Shown: piece by piece, positions 38,601 to 52,949 of the stretch | How positions within the stretch are numbered: position 1 is the first letter of the stretch | Layout of the letters: each line of letters starts with the position of its first letter | From: Piper betle | Lineage: Eukaryota; Streptophyta; Magnoliopsida; Piperales; Piperaceae | NCBI GenBank assembly: GCA_033002965.1 | Contig: JAURVB010014824.1 | Location: forward strand, 1 to 64,000 | Reading direction: 5' to 3' | DNA: 64,000 nucleotides | Made by a program: the position numbers and the translations under genes | Notes under the pieces: model-generated | The model's input: only the letters and a program-made list of their open reading frames with translations | Databases searched by the model: none | What the model was told of the DNA's origin: nothing

Positions 38601-41600
38601 ACTTAAAAATGAATTTTTTATTCCAAAAACAAAACACAAAAAATAAAATTGACGGACAAAGAAGGATGCTTATAAATCAACTACCACAATCAAAGAAACA
38701 TAAGTAAATCAAGGCACACATCTTAAACAGCATCTATCATATAAGGCGACAAAGGAAAATGTACAGCGCAATGATAGGATAATCTGTTTTAGATGCCACA
38801 ATGTTCAAACACTAACAGGACATCATATTACTAAGAAATCAAATCCATCTTGCAAACGTTAAGTCATATATTCTTCATAGTAAAAGCGCCACAGATCCAA
38901 GATAGCACTCTTACACCCAGATAAATATTTGTATCCTTGGATGTGGAGCCATCTACAGGAGCAAGTGCATAAATGAGATGTCATTCCCCTGGCCGATGCC
39001 ACACTTCCAATTTTCCGCATACCAGCTGGTAAATTTTGCAGATTATATTTCTCAACAAGTTTGATTAAACGCTAACCCATTTTTCACCATTGCAGAAAAG
39101 AATAATTTCAAGATAAAAGAACAAAGTGGCTCACAGTTCATAATTTCATGAACAAAAGAACATAAAGGCTTACAATTCTAACTGATCTCAAAAGTGTGGT
39201 TGGGAACTAATCTAGGCTCCATGTGATTACAAGTGGCAAAATTTTGATGGTCAGACGCTCTTAATACTCTTAAAATAAAAAAAATTAAAAAAAGACAAAG
39301 TACCCATTGAATACAACAAAGATTAAAAATCATCAAGTCCTTAATGCAATAAATTGAGGAAAAATATATATTTTGTAAATAATCATATTATAATAGCCCT
39401 TACCATAAAAGAATTGTGTACATTAATATTGAATGCCCCTGGCAACAAAATTTTTTTCCATTATCCTATAATGTTTCATATTTATAGCACAAGACCACCA
39501 GCTTACCGTGCAGTCTGTGCTCCCACTAATGAAGAATCCTGCATCCTCACGATCACCCACCAGATCCCACACTTCTCTTCTTGTTACACAATGAAGAGCA
39601 GTTACTGCACCAGTGTGGCCACGCAGCACACGCATGCTAGTCTGGATTTTATCAGACTTATGAGGAGACTCGATACTCTTAAGATTCTCATTTGCTGAGG
39701 AAGAAATAAAAAATAAGATTATCTTCAAAAACCACATAATAAGGATTCTCAAAAATAAAAGATGACAGACCTACAGCTCCACTGTCAGAAGCCCATTTCC
39801 GAACACGGCTAAAGGAATCACTCCTTGATGATCTGTCTCTACTGAACATACTCTGCACCCAGCTCCTACCTACACCTGAGACCTCAGCAGGTTGGTGAGA
39901 ATCATTCAGGGCATCGGCTGGGCGCGGAGAAGGCAAACCATATGATGCCACCGATTGAGTTTTCAAAGAAGGTGGCCCCCAGTAACCAAATTTAAGTTGT
40001 TGAATGTGTGACAACAAGCCCCTAAGATTTATCTGAATATACATAACTGTGAGGAACCACATATTCAAGTTTGCAGAAAAAATTAAACGAGATACATGTT
40101 TAAATTGTTGGAGTGGAAACATGAAGAGAATGAAATATAATTTTTAACTGACATTGACAACAACTAATCAAACATTCATCTAGTTGTCTGGTTTATTTAC
40201 TTGTCAGCAATTCCTTTCTTTTTTTCTTAACATTAAGGAAATTTTATATTATATAATTTTAAAGCTCTGATTTAAGCCAATCTCAAGAATAGTAATAACA
40301 TTCTTACCAAGATACAAGAGTGGCATCAATACCTTAACATTAACATGTCAACAACAAAGTGATTATTAGTTGCTATGCAGCTAAAATGACAGGCGACAGA
40401 GATAAGTGTTGATCATGGTACAAATTTTAACAATACATTGATAAATGACGGTTCACAACTTGAGTGCAAGACTGTAATATAACTTACAAACTGTTTGTAT
40501 CCAATGTTGTTCTTTTGCCCAATTGTCTCAATCATGAACCAGGCTTGATTATCAGGAAGGCCTAATCCAGCCTTCATAACAACACGTAGCATTAAGACTT
40601 CCAAATAATTATTAATTTACAGAATAAACTATTGACAATAGTAACAAAATTGGAATGAGAAGTTAGAATTACCATATGAGACGCCAAGATAGCAAGCTGT
40701 GAAGTTACAAGTGTTGCATAGTTTCCCAACCTAATAAAAAAACATCATCAGAATTATTAGTCGTGCTTCAATATAAAATCAAATAGAATTCTTTATTACC
40801 ATCTTCAAAATATGAGATGAGTATATTAGTTAAACAATCATCCACTATGTCTATTAGAAAAGGATTGTGATGACAATGACGAAAAAATGTTTCTCATTTT
40901 CATTCCTCCAACAGTTGCATCATACAAGTCATCTAGTTTAAAAACTTGCCCCTTTGATTTAGTCATGAGTTTTATGCCATTCCTTGGAATTTGGATACTA
41001 TATAAAGATGATATAGAACTTGTCCTAGACCATAGCCAAACTGAGATAATATGCAGACGATGATGATGAATGACTAGCCTATACTTTCACATAAGTAAAA
41101 AGAGAGATGACATGCATGTTGATAAAGGATGCATGTGTGGGGCATGCTTGTAGCAATTATGAAGATCCCATAAATCATTGTCATAGCATCATCAATGTGC
41201 ATGCAAATTCTCTTATTTGGTTCTCTGGACAGGAGCTGATAATATTTGGGATTATGCAGTAATATCACATGAGAGTTCTTATTTGTTCAGATTTTAATAT
41301 TGGATAGAAACCAAGATCAAAAAGCTTCCATAGAATTTCATAGCTATCACTTCAAAGGCAGTTCATCAGGCAAAAACCTCACACACAAGAAAAACAAATT
41401 ATCAAAGTACAAATATATGCGAAATAATAGAAAAATAAAAAATACATATTTAATTTTCTTTCAGTTATAAACCATTAAAAAAAATAAGATTTATTTAGTT
41501 AAGACAGGACATCTAGATCAGGACCAACACATACTTGTCAGATGACTTCTCCATCATATACTCAAAGTATCCTTCCCAAAACCTGTGGAAGATTCATCAG

Positions 41601-44600
41601 CAATCAACACAGCTTTTCTAAAAGAATTAATCAAACCCCACAAAAGTAAATGAGCTACATAACTAAAGGAAAATCATAAGAAAGTCCTAAATACAACACA
41701 ATCAAATTGGAGCAGATCAGAATAGCAGAATTTTTGCAGATTATTCAGATAGCCTTAACTCTGGATAACTGTTGCTGTATAGATGAGCACGATTAAATTT
41801 TGTATAGAGTGCTTGTTCGTTGCCTCATTATTCAACCAAAATCACTATATTAAATAGTTGAATAGCAAAAAGTTCAGATGACAGCATTAAAGGCTGTGAA
41901 AACAACAAATGCTTTGTTAGAAAAGTTTAATCAGAAGCCACATAATAAAATGCAAAAGCCCTTTCTTTAACTAGTCGGTGTGATATCCATCACACTGGCA
42001 AATTTAGATTCGTACGCAACCATAAAACTGAAATCCAAAACAAAAACTTGGTTATTTTGCAAACATATTATTAAGCCGTCCAGGTCTGTCTTAGGCCAGT
42101 TATGCAACCCCTCGCCAAATGAAAAGATGATCAGCTCAATTTAGGTCAAATAGATATGAAGTTAAGCTTCTAGCCATTGAATTCTTCAATTTCTTTATAG
42201 TTAGGTTTAATTATTACTCATTCTTGCAGGTATATGAAATAAAAGAAAGATTACACATGCATACAAGTTCTCCATATAGAAGGGAAGACTACAATATAGT
42301 TCCCCAAGCAACAATCACCTCATAAAGCCCCTATTGCATACATTGGTAGGGACACGTAAGAGGAATGATGTTTCATCTCAAGCTTGCCCCTTTTGAGTTA
42401 AAATTTCTACTTTGTTTTTCATTGACACTTATTAGATTCTGAACTTGGGTACAATCAATTAGTAAGATATAATCATGTTGCTAGAGAGAACAGAAGCAAG
42501 CCAAAGCAATTCAAACAAATCAACTAAATGCAACTTCCAAAAAATAAAATTGAGAGTTGTGCAGGCTTGCAGGAACTTAAAACTTACCGCAACTCATCCC
42601 ATATAGAGAGAGAAAGAAGATGACGTTGCACATAGTCTTGTACGTTGTTAGGATCCATTTTATACATTTCAGCAGATACCTCAAGAGCATCTCGCACAGT
42701 GGACATATCATTTCGGGAGGTTGCACGATTTATTGCCGTTTTTAGCTGGAGACTCGGTAAAAGCAACACGTTAAGTTCAGTTAAAAGCATGATAAATTGT
42801 CTTTTGTAGAACCATATATCTGTATTCATAGACGGGATAAATTCACAAGCATCTCTACACTCACAAGTTCTTTTACAGCAATAAATTGCTCTTCTGTCAG
42901 ACGGCAAATCCATCCCTGAATAAAATTTATTTAACTAAGATGAAAGTTCTAAATAAAGACCTTATTATTTCTAAACGAAAGACACTCACAGAGTGAATAT
43001 GCTCTCTAATACACTCAACAAACCCACTGCCACCAATCCCTTCAGCATCAGACTCAATCAATGCTGCAAATAGTCAAAAGAAATATAAATAAGGTCATAT
43101 CTCCGTATAAGTTGATTAATATCTACATGCTACTTTAGAATTGGCTAAGTTCCAGCAATGTAACATACCTAATATAGTTCCATACTCAAAAGATGAAAGA
43201 GGATCATCAGTTGCCCCTAACTTCAAAAGACGCAGCCATAGACCCTGATTAACATGTGCACATGAACAATAATGAACAAATTAATGTATATCCCCACATC
43301 AATAACATATATAAGGGGATAAAAAGTGATGCATAAGTTGCAAGTGGCATCTTTTCCTAAACTAGCATGCATAAGTAGTAACACAACGAGCAATTTTACA
43401 AATAATTAGACTAAGCAACCCTGTCGTATGGCATACCACCAAAGACCTAGGAGTATCAGAAAGAGCCTCTTAAGGATAAGATCACTAGTTTTAAGAACAA
43501 TCAAAGGCCTCCAACCTACTCATTGGGCACTTTGAGAACTAAGAGAAGTAGAAATCGTGAACTCCAGAAGCTTGGGTCCACAAATCAGAAGAAAAAATAA
43601 CAGTCTCCCCAAATAAAGGTGTAACCTTCTATCCACCGGTCCCATTTGCAGGTGCAAACTGTTATCAAAGATACTGACCAATGGCAGAACATTGAAACCT
43701 AAGGAATAAGTATTCCCTTTTTCTTGTGGTTAGTTTCTTCTGCTAATTTAAACTATCTTGGCAGTTCCCTCCAGATCCTTAACCTTTGAAAGATGCTGTG
43801 GCAACCAGGAAGCAGACTCTGACTTAAGAAGTATCTTACTTCTTCCAGGTCTTCCCCTTACATGAATCCGGAGAGACGCACATGGCAATCCTGTTTATAT
43901 AGTTCATTTAAGACTTTGATGACTCTTAACTTAACAGGCAAAAAATACAGGTCGGAATAACAGTTGTCTACACAATGAAATGGTGATAGATGATATCCCT
44001 TTCCCTCAAAATTTTATGAGCAGAACCTAGGGAAAAAAAGTTATCAGAAGCTAATTGAAGAATCTATACCTGACATGGCACAACCAAGATTTTATAGCAT
44101 CAACAGTTTGTATTAAACACCATGGTACACCCACATTATAATGATTGATGGAAATTACCTGCAACTTTACTTTTATGTCCAGCACCATTCGTTCACGTTC
44201 AGCCTGTAGAGAAAACAAATGGACATAAATGCAACTCCACTTAATTTTTGGATTTACTAAAAAATAAACATAAAACGCTAAACAAGCAATCTCACCGCTC
44301 TCTCCCTTGGACTAAGACTTTCTGCTCTAGCATCCTTGCTCGTAGGTGGTGAACTGGTAGCAAAAACTTTTGTTAGTTATTAATGTCTATTAAATTAAGT
44401 TAAGAAATTACAAGACTAAAATAAAAAAAGAACCACATATTTTGTGCTGCTCATAATAAGCAACCACAGAAAACAATTATCTAGCTGAATACCTCACAGA
44501 ATGGCTACTCAATTGGTCAAGGGCTTCAAGAGCGCCTGCTGCAGCTGCTAAAATAGCTCTGCGCTTTTCTTCTTGCTCGTCTGTCCTAATATTTGATGGA

Positions 44601-47600
44601 AAACGGTCATAACAGTACTTTGCACCAGCCCCTGCCATATTATAACACATAAATTACGAGAAATTGTGTTATAAAAGAAGAAGTTGCAGAATCTTAAATG
44701 TCACTTAAGAAAACACTTCCCTACCAGCAGCCCCTGTACTAGGATCAGGAATGGTTAAAATCTCCAAATCAAGTGACAAAGCAGGAAAAACTGAACTAGG
44801 ATTTTGGCCTCTCCCAAGTGCATCTTGTAACTTGTCAAGAAGATTGGTACCACCTTCATCAGCATTAACAACTCTTTCCAAGTAATCTATAAATCCTTGA
44901 GAATCTAAGAATTGAGAAATCTGTCAGACAACAAAAGTAGAAAAAATTATTAGAAAATTGTTGAGAAAATGTTTTGCCCTGATTTACAAGAATCAGATCA
45001 AACACCTTAACCGAAAAACTACAAGTACTATAAGCAAGATATATTACCATAGAGTCTGGTGGTTGATGAGTTAAACGTGAGCGTTTCTTCAAAAAGCCTG
45101 AGTGTTGAAAACGTGGCTAGCAGTATACTCCTGCTCATAATAAATTCATCCACGAAATATTCATTGCCATCATCATCAGATCAAAATAAAAACACTTAAA
45201 GATCAATTTCAAACACTACCGTATGTGCACAATAAAAGGTCCAACCAGTTGATAAGATTCAGTAAAACTAAATTGGTCGGGTTATGTGCAAAGGCATCCC
45301 AATGGTGCCATCAGCAAGAATCAGATGCACTTTTGTAATGGTATAAAGAGGGGGCATGACATGCAAAATGGACATGGATGGAGATGATAAGGAAAGACAT
45401 GGACAATTTGGAATTATGCATTGATCTGGTCTAAGACAGAAGAAGTGCAGAGAAAACAAAACAACCCCAACCTCAATTTTTTGGGTGCAGGCAATGAAAA
45501 AGAAACATGATTGTAGCATCACCTTGCCCAACTAGGGAGGGTTCGGTGGCATTGATCTGCATCACTAATTGATTGCTCTCACATTCACACCAGTACCATT
45601 AAACCCATGAAAAAACATAAAAACCACCTATGACAACGGAACAAATAAGGAAGTTCAAAAATGAGCAGACGTACAATAAAATTCCTATAGCCACTCAGAA
45701 TCATTGAAAAGAACCTGAGAAATATCAACCTGAAAAAAAAAACACATATAAGGTTCTAAGCACATAGAAAAGATTTAAAGAGAGTACCTTCTACTTCATC
45801 TAACCACCATATGAAACACAAAAGTCTCTTTCACATCAAGATCAAAAAGTAGGGACAAGCAAAATTATCCAATTGGTCTTTCTCATAGTTACATTTACAC
45901 TTCAAATTCAAAACAAATATGATACAAAAGCTAAGCATCATCATTTAAGCAACTAAAAAGCTTTAAAACTTAATATATTACAGTCAGACAAATTGTTCAT
46001 ATATTCTATTAAAAAAATCATATATTATCCATACGATTTAAGAGAAGAAATAGATAAAAATAGGTCAACACTAAAAAAGACAAAAATTCCCCCATCGTAA
46101 ACAACTTCAATCTGAACATTTCAATGCCATAGACATTATTATTCAGATTAGTTGTGCCTTACACATAAAATTGTCAATTAACCAACAATGAGGAACAATT
46201 AAAAGTGAGAAATATGTTTCCCCTAAAGCTCACATCTGACTTGCTCAGAAGAGTAAATGGGAAGATAAATCACAATGCTGGTACAGAGCAACAATAAAAA
46301 AAACAACAAATTACACAGTGCAGTTAAAAATGCCACATTACAAAAATAAAAAAATGCAAATAACATTTTTCTTTCAGAATTTTTCTTTAAAAAAATCACA
46401 ATTTCCCTAGAAAGTTATTGTGCTTTAAGTTAAACAGAATAACAAGAATGAAGCACCTCAGTTGCATGTCATGGTCATTTCCCCAAGCTTTGCTGCTAGC
46501 TTTCAGCGACTGGTCTGATGAGCCACCAAGATTAACTTTCAGTTGGTCGATACCAATAACATTTGGGTACAACAATTTCAAAATTTCACCCCGTAGAAAT
46601 CCCAACTCTGGTTCTGGAATAGGTGCAATTTCCTCTGATGAGATAATCCGGTTGTTCTCGAGATCCACAATAACTACCTATACAAGAGTAGAAATATGAA
46701 AATTGAGAAAACTGAAGTATCTTAAATACATGTGCATCCTATCCACAACTTAGTAACAAACAGATAGTATAGAAAATGGGTTTGTGCATGCTGATATTCC
46801 ATTTCTATGCAAGCTCCATCGTTTTGGATCTAGATTGTCTTAGATGTTCTAACGAAAGACCTCAAAGAAACAAAGATGATGTAGGACTCATCAGGCCATC
46901 TCCTGCATCAAAAGATCTCAGATATAAATAGCATAGTGAGCCAAACTTCACAGGCCAGATCAAATTTGATCAAATTCAGATTTCATCTTCTACCTCTTAA
47001 CTAGTTATTTATCCACAACAGAATTTTGGTTTTAACAAGTAATAATAATAATCATATATCACCAAATTGATTTCTTTTTGATATAGGATGAATCTTCAAC
47101 TATTAGGAAATATGCTTTGTTTTGGGAGGAGTCACTGCCATTGTTAGATGGAATTTATGAGGTCATTTGATGAGAGAAAAAAAAGGAATTTCTTCAGTTC
47201 TTCCTTAGACTAGTGTTTAGAACTTTCCCAAATCCCAACAAGAATTCTAACTCTTAATTTGAGTTATATTATCCTACTGCCACATTGATAACCCCTTGAA
47301 GGAGATGTTAGGGTCTTCCATTTGTGAATGTGAAGATGTCAGTTTCACACTATTCATGAACTTCCCTATTACCATATTACCTAGATATAACTCTGAGGAG
47401 AGATGTTGAACAATGAAGATGACTCCAGCTATAATGATTCACAAAACATACAAATGCCAGCAGAAGCCAAGATTTTTTTGTGGGCTTAACTAGAGCTAGT
47501 CAAGTATTAAACACTTGCTAGAATTTACAGCAGGTTTTTAAGTAATCTTAGACATCAAAAATGTATATATATTAAGAAATGAGACTTACACCATCCATCA

Positions 47601-50600
47601 CCAGATTAGAAGTATCAACGCCAGAATGCAGACCCATCATGTAAGGTGTAGGGGCATCGATGTAATCTACTCCACTGAAAAATAGTAGTGGAATGTTGAC
47701 ATGCTTCAGCACAACAAAGGTATCAGAAATAAGTGGAGCATCACGGACGCCATAGTAAATTCAAGAAGTTCAACAATAAAAAAAATATTTGAGCCTATAA
47801 ATGCAGAAAATAACTTTTTGCATTATTGTTTGTAAGCAGAAGTAAATGTTTACTATCTAGCAAACTACTGCAGGCTACCTACATCCTTTCTTTATAGTTG
47901 TACCAAAGAGGTAATTCTGATCATTAAAAATACCAATGTTAATGCTTAAGGGCAGAACCTAGCATAAATCACCCATAATAATAATTTACATTTATTAACA
48001 ACTATCAGGTAAGACCATATTAATGTTAAAGACAACCATAATCAACATGAAGTTACCTGCCATCGAAATGGATATATTAAATGGCAAATTGCCTCGGACA
48101 CAAGAGTCAAAAGAGAATACCTGTACAATAGCAATTCATAGGTCAAGACATTATTTCCAAAAGATAACTTAGTGAAATCTTGTTAGTAATTTGACCTAAG
48201 CATTCTCATGGATGGGCATAACTTATTAACAATCCAGTATTTCTATAGGCCTAAAAAGCTTATGCCCGAAGAAAGTTCGTGCTAGAACTAGACGCCTTGG
48301 AATGGCCAGGCTCGTCAAGCATACCTATACCACCTATTAGGGCTAATCCTATATATTCACTGATCAAATATTTCAAAATCAGTTGCCTATAGTTGAGCAA
48401 CCATATGTTCCTGGACAGCTTAGCCTATATCTACTTAAATAAGAGAAATAGTCAAATTGTAATTTCTTGCTCAAGCCACTAATTGATAAATAAATTAATT
48501 AAGTTAATAAAAAAACCCACACACACACATATCAATCTCTAGTTGAAAAGCCAAAGCAAAGTCAACTGTAAATTTTAGATGGACTAACCACTTGTCCCAA
48601 AAGCTCGAGTTATTAAGAAAGGGAATCACTAAATATTTACTTCAACACTCTCCCTTTACGTGCAAGCAAACTTTTTAAGGCTTAACACGTGGATAAATAA
48701 AAACATGAGGCAAATAGTCTATTGGTCGCAACACGAGGTAAATTAATATTTTTTCGGGCATATATTGCCAACAAGATTCAAACCCCAGACCTCTGGCTCT
48801 GATACCATGTAAATTTTAAATGATCTAACCACTTGTCCCGAAAGCCCAAGCTATTAGGAAATGAAACCACTAAATATTTACTTTAACATTAGCCCTCATT
48901 TATTTTTCACTTCAACTCTTTGTTCCATCTTATCCACCATTTATTATTTATACAAACACATCAATCTAATATATTCCAACAAAGACCTTTTCTGCCAAGC
49001 TTTATGTTATCTATACCATTCGCAATACAATTGAAGACACTGAAAAAGTTGGTAAATCGTGAGAAAAAGTGGCAAGTATAACAACTCTTTTGATATTCAT
49101 GATGAGTTCTAAGCTGGAACGTCATTAGAGATGGTAAAGTGGCACCATGCATATGTGTATGCTTAATGTTCTTTTGATAGGTGTCATTGGAGCCAAGGGT
49201 GGGGATTTAGAATTATAGTGTTTACACCCTGGTGAAATCCTCAAAAAATAACTTCAATGATAGCTAAAGTACGAACACAATTGACAATATAGCAAAAACA
49301 GAGACAAGAGACAACAGTGACGGATATGACACCACAAAAAGCAATCAGAACTAAACATTTAATTTTTCAGAAAATGCAAACAGTCTAGCCCTTTACTTTT
49401 TAAAAAATAAAGTTTTATTCTTTCGGCGTAGTGTAGCATAGTCTCGCATGCCATAAACTGATACCAACAGCAGCATTACTCAAAGATGCAACAAAAGGGA
49501 AAAGAAATATTTACACAGACACCATGACATACAACAGCAAGTACTACAAATTCATATAAAATATTGGATAGGAACAATATGCAGCTCCAGTACAAATCAA
49601 TTCTAAAATGCCAACATCTCTGAAAACAGAAATATGTTATCTAAGGAAAGAAAAGTACTTATTTGACCGAAGAAGAATTCGCCTTTCAAGCAGCACAGCA
49701 GTAAAAAGCTTAATTACGTTGTCTACATCCAGGCATTGCAACAGCGGTTGAAATGATATCTGCATATTCAAAACGCAAGTAAATACCTAATCCACAATTT
49801 TTTTGGAATTGGGAAAATCAACAAAATGCTTAAATTAATATTTCATACATCAGCATGAGGCAGCCATTCCTTCGGTGGAGTTTCCACAAAAAGAAGGCAG
49901 TTCTCAATTGCAAATAGAACTCGATTTTTTCCAGGGGTAGGCAATGGTACATTCATCACCATGTGTGCAATAACATCCCATAATGGCTTGCTGAAACATA
50001 TAAAGAGAAATGAAAAATGTAATTAGTGGCAATAATTCTAGGTTAATATTGATTTGGACTTTTTAACTCAATAATATATATATATATCACAGATTTTCAA
50101 ATGAAAAATTGAAGTCTATTTTTAGCACATAATTAATAAATAAAATTATTTTGATATCATACCTACTGCCAGAGGGTGAAAAACATAAGCTGAATATTTC
50201 TTCTAGAGCATCCTTAAGCAAAAGAAAGCAGGGAGCACGAGAAACAAGACAGATACATTTATCAGCAAAAGAGTTTGGCAGAATACGATAAGCATCTGCA
50301 ATGTCCTCACTAACAGGATCCCGAAACGAAATGCAGCTAACATAAATTTTTGAACCATCTCCCTCTGCATTGAAAGGTTTATGCATTCCATGAATGAGAA
50401 TCAACGCATCAAACAATAAATTCAAAAAAGAAAACAAACTAAAGAAAGATATAAAAATGAGATAGAAGACATGAACGCCGTTAACATAAAACGAATTGCA
50501 TATCTAATGGACCAAAAAATATCAAATACTTGGATAATGAGGCAAATATTAATTACAAAAAATATACCAGATAACCACCACCTAAAGAGTCAATAATCTG

Positions 50601-51967
50601 CTTGACGTAAAAAATCATAAGCGATATTATTATACTTAAAAATTGTGTCCAATCTTCTCAGGGCTATTTTTGTTCACTTCCAATCCCTAGTTTTATAGCA
50701 TTTCTATCATTCTTCAATTTTCCGCATTACCATTTGCAAACACAGTCAAATCCAAAAATTTCTTAAAGATCAGAAGATAGAATGGATTATGAAGTACCAG
50801 TCAGTACAATGGGATAGCTCCTTGGATGTGTCGAGGCATCATTAGGTACAAGGCCAGAAGAATAGAATTCGACACCAGCTGGCAAAACACACTGCCATAA
50901 GAAGCATATGTCAACAAAATTTCTCAAAGAAAATTGCCTAGTGATTAGGGTTGTCCATCAGGCAAGTCAATTGTTTAACTTCGAGTTTGATTTACTACTC
51001 ATAATAATTTGAGCTTGACTAGATCTCGGGCTAACACAATTTGCATTTATCAAAAACCATCTTTTGTATGATATACACTAAAATTTTATTTTAGAACCAA
51101 TATATGTTTATTTGTCAAATTCTTTCATATAAAATAATGTAAAAATGCATTCAAACTTTATATTCTTCTTTAATATTTTTATCAGGCAAGGTGGCCCTGC
51201 ACTTATTCTTGCAAAGTGATGACTATCTAATATAAATTAATTTGACCACATTTTCTACATAAAATGTCGAGCTTAAGTTGAGCCAAGTCAAAGCATGTAC
51301 AAGCCAAAGCTCATATGAGTTCAAATTTGAAAATTGAAGTAAGTTCTTAAAAAGCCAACTTTAAGCCAATCAGCATGCTACCATTTTGAAAACCATAGCA
51401 CATATACATGCACCATAAACAAAGAACTTGGAAAATAAAAAACAGCGCACATTCTGTCAATAAAAATTAAAACAAGATAGGCAGAGAAAATAAATAACAA
51501 GGCCGTCGTTACTCAATGATCAAGCCAAATCTATCTTCAAAGATCCTCAGCCCAATGTGACATTCAAGACAAGATCACAGATCTCCACCATGCCCGTCTC
51601 AACCTCCAATCTAAGTAATAATAATAATAATAATAACATTTTATTTGCCGAAAGGAAACTCAAAACAAGACAGGATTAACTCACAAGAACCAGATCAAGT
51701 TCAAACATTGTTACTGACTCTTCCAGATAGCATCACACAATCGCAAAGAGAGCTGCTTTCTTGCAAAATTAAAGGAAGAAACCGATCACATACCATGGGG
51801 AGCTGCGGGGGAGGAAGGGAGTGACGGGAGGAGTTGGTGGAAGGGAACTGATCGAGGAAGGAGGGCATGTACATGACGTCCATGCCATGGAACCCCTTTC
51901 CCCCGTCTAGTGTGTGGATCTCCGGCCCGATCCCGCACACCACGAAGTACTCGAAGATCCGCCCCAT
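35690..51967 (-). CDS. SCD1: SCD1, DENN-domain and WD40-repeat protein (one-base lesion in exon 10)
   Basis: Thirty-one exons run down from the ATG at 51967: 51794-51967, 50798-50891, 50163-50364, 49849-49990, 49659-49759, 48057-48120, 47590-47703, 46457-46677, 45675-45729, 45048-45130, 44725-44920, 44493-44631, 44296-44353, 44159-44203, 43169-43244, 42990-43063, 42865-42915, 42588-42745, 41535-41582, 40673-40730, 40488-40571, 39771-40032, 39507-39694, 38505-38569, 38206-38329, 37664-37845, 37472-37543, 37230-37390, 37037-37078, 35979-36187 and 35690-35785. The product is about 1212 residues: a tripartite DENN region from MGRIFEYFVVCG to about 480, a linker, then WD40 repeats from about 850 (LRGHTGAVTALHC, SGSDDQSVLVWDK, TASHDGTVKMWDV, ITGGDDWTARMW) to the end. 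SCD1 acts with SCD2 in clathrin-linked post-Golgi traffic and cytokinesis and engages RabE GTPases. Exon 10 is one base short (T5 instead of T6, plus-strand A5 at 45091-45095), creating TGA after CAGGCTTTT. All other junctions keep frame, so sequence error is likely. Intron 27 is GC-AG. Confidence 0.97.
48567..48888 (-). mobile_element. TRIM (miniature LTR retrotransposon), 322 bases
   Basis: Two 81-base direct repeats, 48567-48647 and 48808-48888, each start TGTAAATTTTA and end (A)CTT(T/C)AACA on the plus strand; on the minus strand they read TGTT...TACA. Directly inside the minus-strand 5' LTR lies TGGTATCAGAGCC (48795-48807), the usual primer site complementary to initiator Met-tRNA. A purine tract, TAAAGGGAGAG (48648-48658), abuts the 3' LTR. 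The 160-base interior codes for nothing. The element sits in intron 5 of SCD1. Flanking 5-mers TCAAC and TTAGC differ by two transitions, as for an aged target duplication. Confidence 0.88.
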
Positions 51968-52640
51968 TTCTCGCCGCCGGGGAGAGGCCGGAGACGGCGT
52001 CAGAAGCTCGTGGCGGCGGATCGTCGCCTGCCACGGAGCATTCGACGGAATCCAGCGAATCGGCGGCGGCGCGGCGGGTGGAGGGGCCTGGGTCGGTGGC
52101 TTTGTTTTTGTTTGGACCGGACCGTTGGATATTTATTTGAGAACCATGTCTTAAATATTTGAGAAAATATCATAAATAATCAAATTTTATTATTTTTTAT
52201 CACAAATAACCAAAATATTTTTGATTTAAAACTTGGGTCAAGTTGAACTACAATGTATCCCCGTTATAAAGGACGTATAATAGGTTAATTAGAATTTTTT
52301 ATCCACTTACTAATTTCTAATAAATAATATTTAATAAATAATAATATACTTACGAGATGTCTTTATGTTAAATTAACATACGAGTTGTGCTGCTACACTT
52401 CTAAAACCTCAATTTTAGTCACATTAATAACTGGGTTTTAAATATTAAGAATTGTGTTATTTAATGTTCATATACATAGAGATAACGCTTAACACGGTCT
52501 CTCAAAGTAAATTTTGAAACCAAAAATAATATTTTCCTTAACATATATGTACTCATTTTCTTTCGTCACCTCGTTTGGCCCTGAGTACATGGGGCACCAA
52601 ACTTTTGGAGAAAAACGGCATATCTAAAAGTTTGCTTAGG
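51968..52640. other. SCD1 5' flank
   Basis: GC-rich for about 110 bases next to the SCD1 start (probable leader), then abruptly AT-rich. No other gene is visible. The promoter should lie here, since the next structure upstream is a MITE/LTR composite. Confidence 0.5.
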
Positions 52641-52949
52641 GTATATATATATATATATGAACAAAAATGATGCAATGCGTTGCAGTTTGTTTACAACGTA
52701 TGGCCCGTGGGTCGTTGGATGAAAATCCAACGGCCCGCAGCCTTGAAGCCCATAACCCATCACCTAGCGACCCGTTAGACCCACCTGGCCCGTCCGACCC
52801 GGCCTCTCGCCCGCCTGCCCGCCGCCCGTCCGACCACCTGCCGCAGTGTGATCGAGCCCCCGCCGAGACCGACCCTGCCCGCCGTCCCACAACTGACTCC
52901 CCACAGCGATGGACCACCCCCGCCACCCCGCCACGGCCCACCCACAAAA

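Noticed and set aside
38880..39060. Possible extra exon in the large SCD1 intron 23
   Set aside because: A short frame is visible on the minus strand, but it contains a stop, matches nothing in SCD1, and exons 23 and 24 join perfectly without it.
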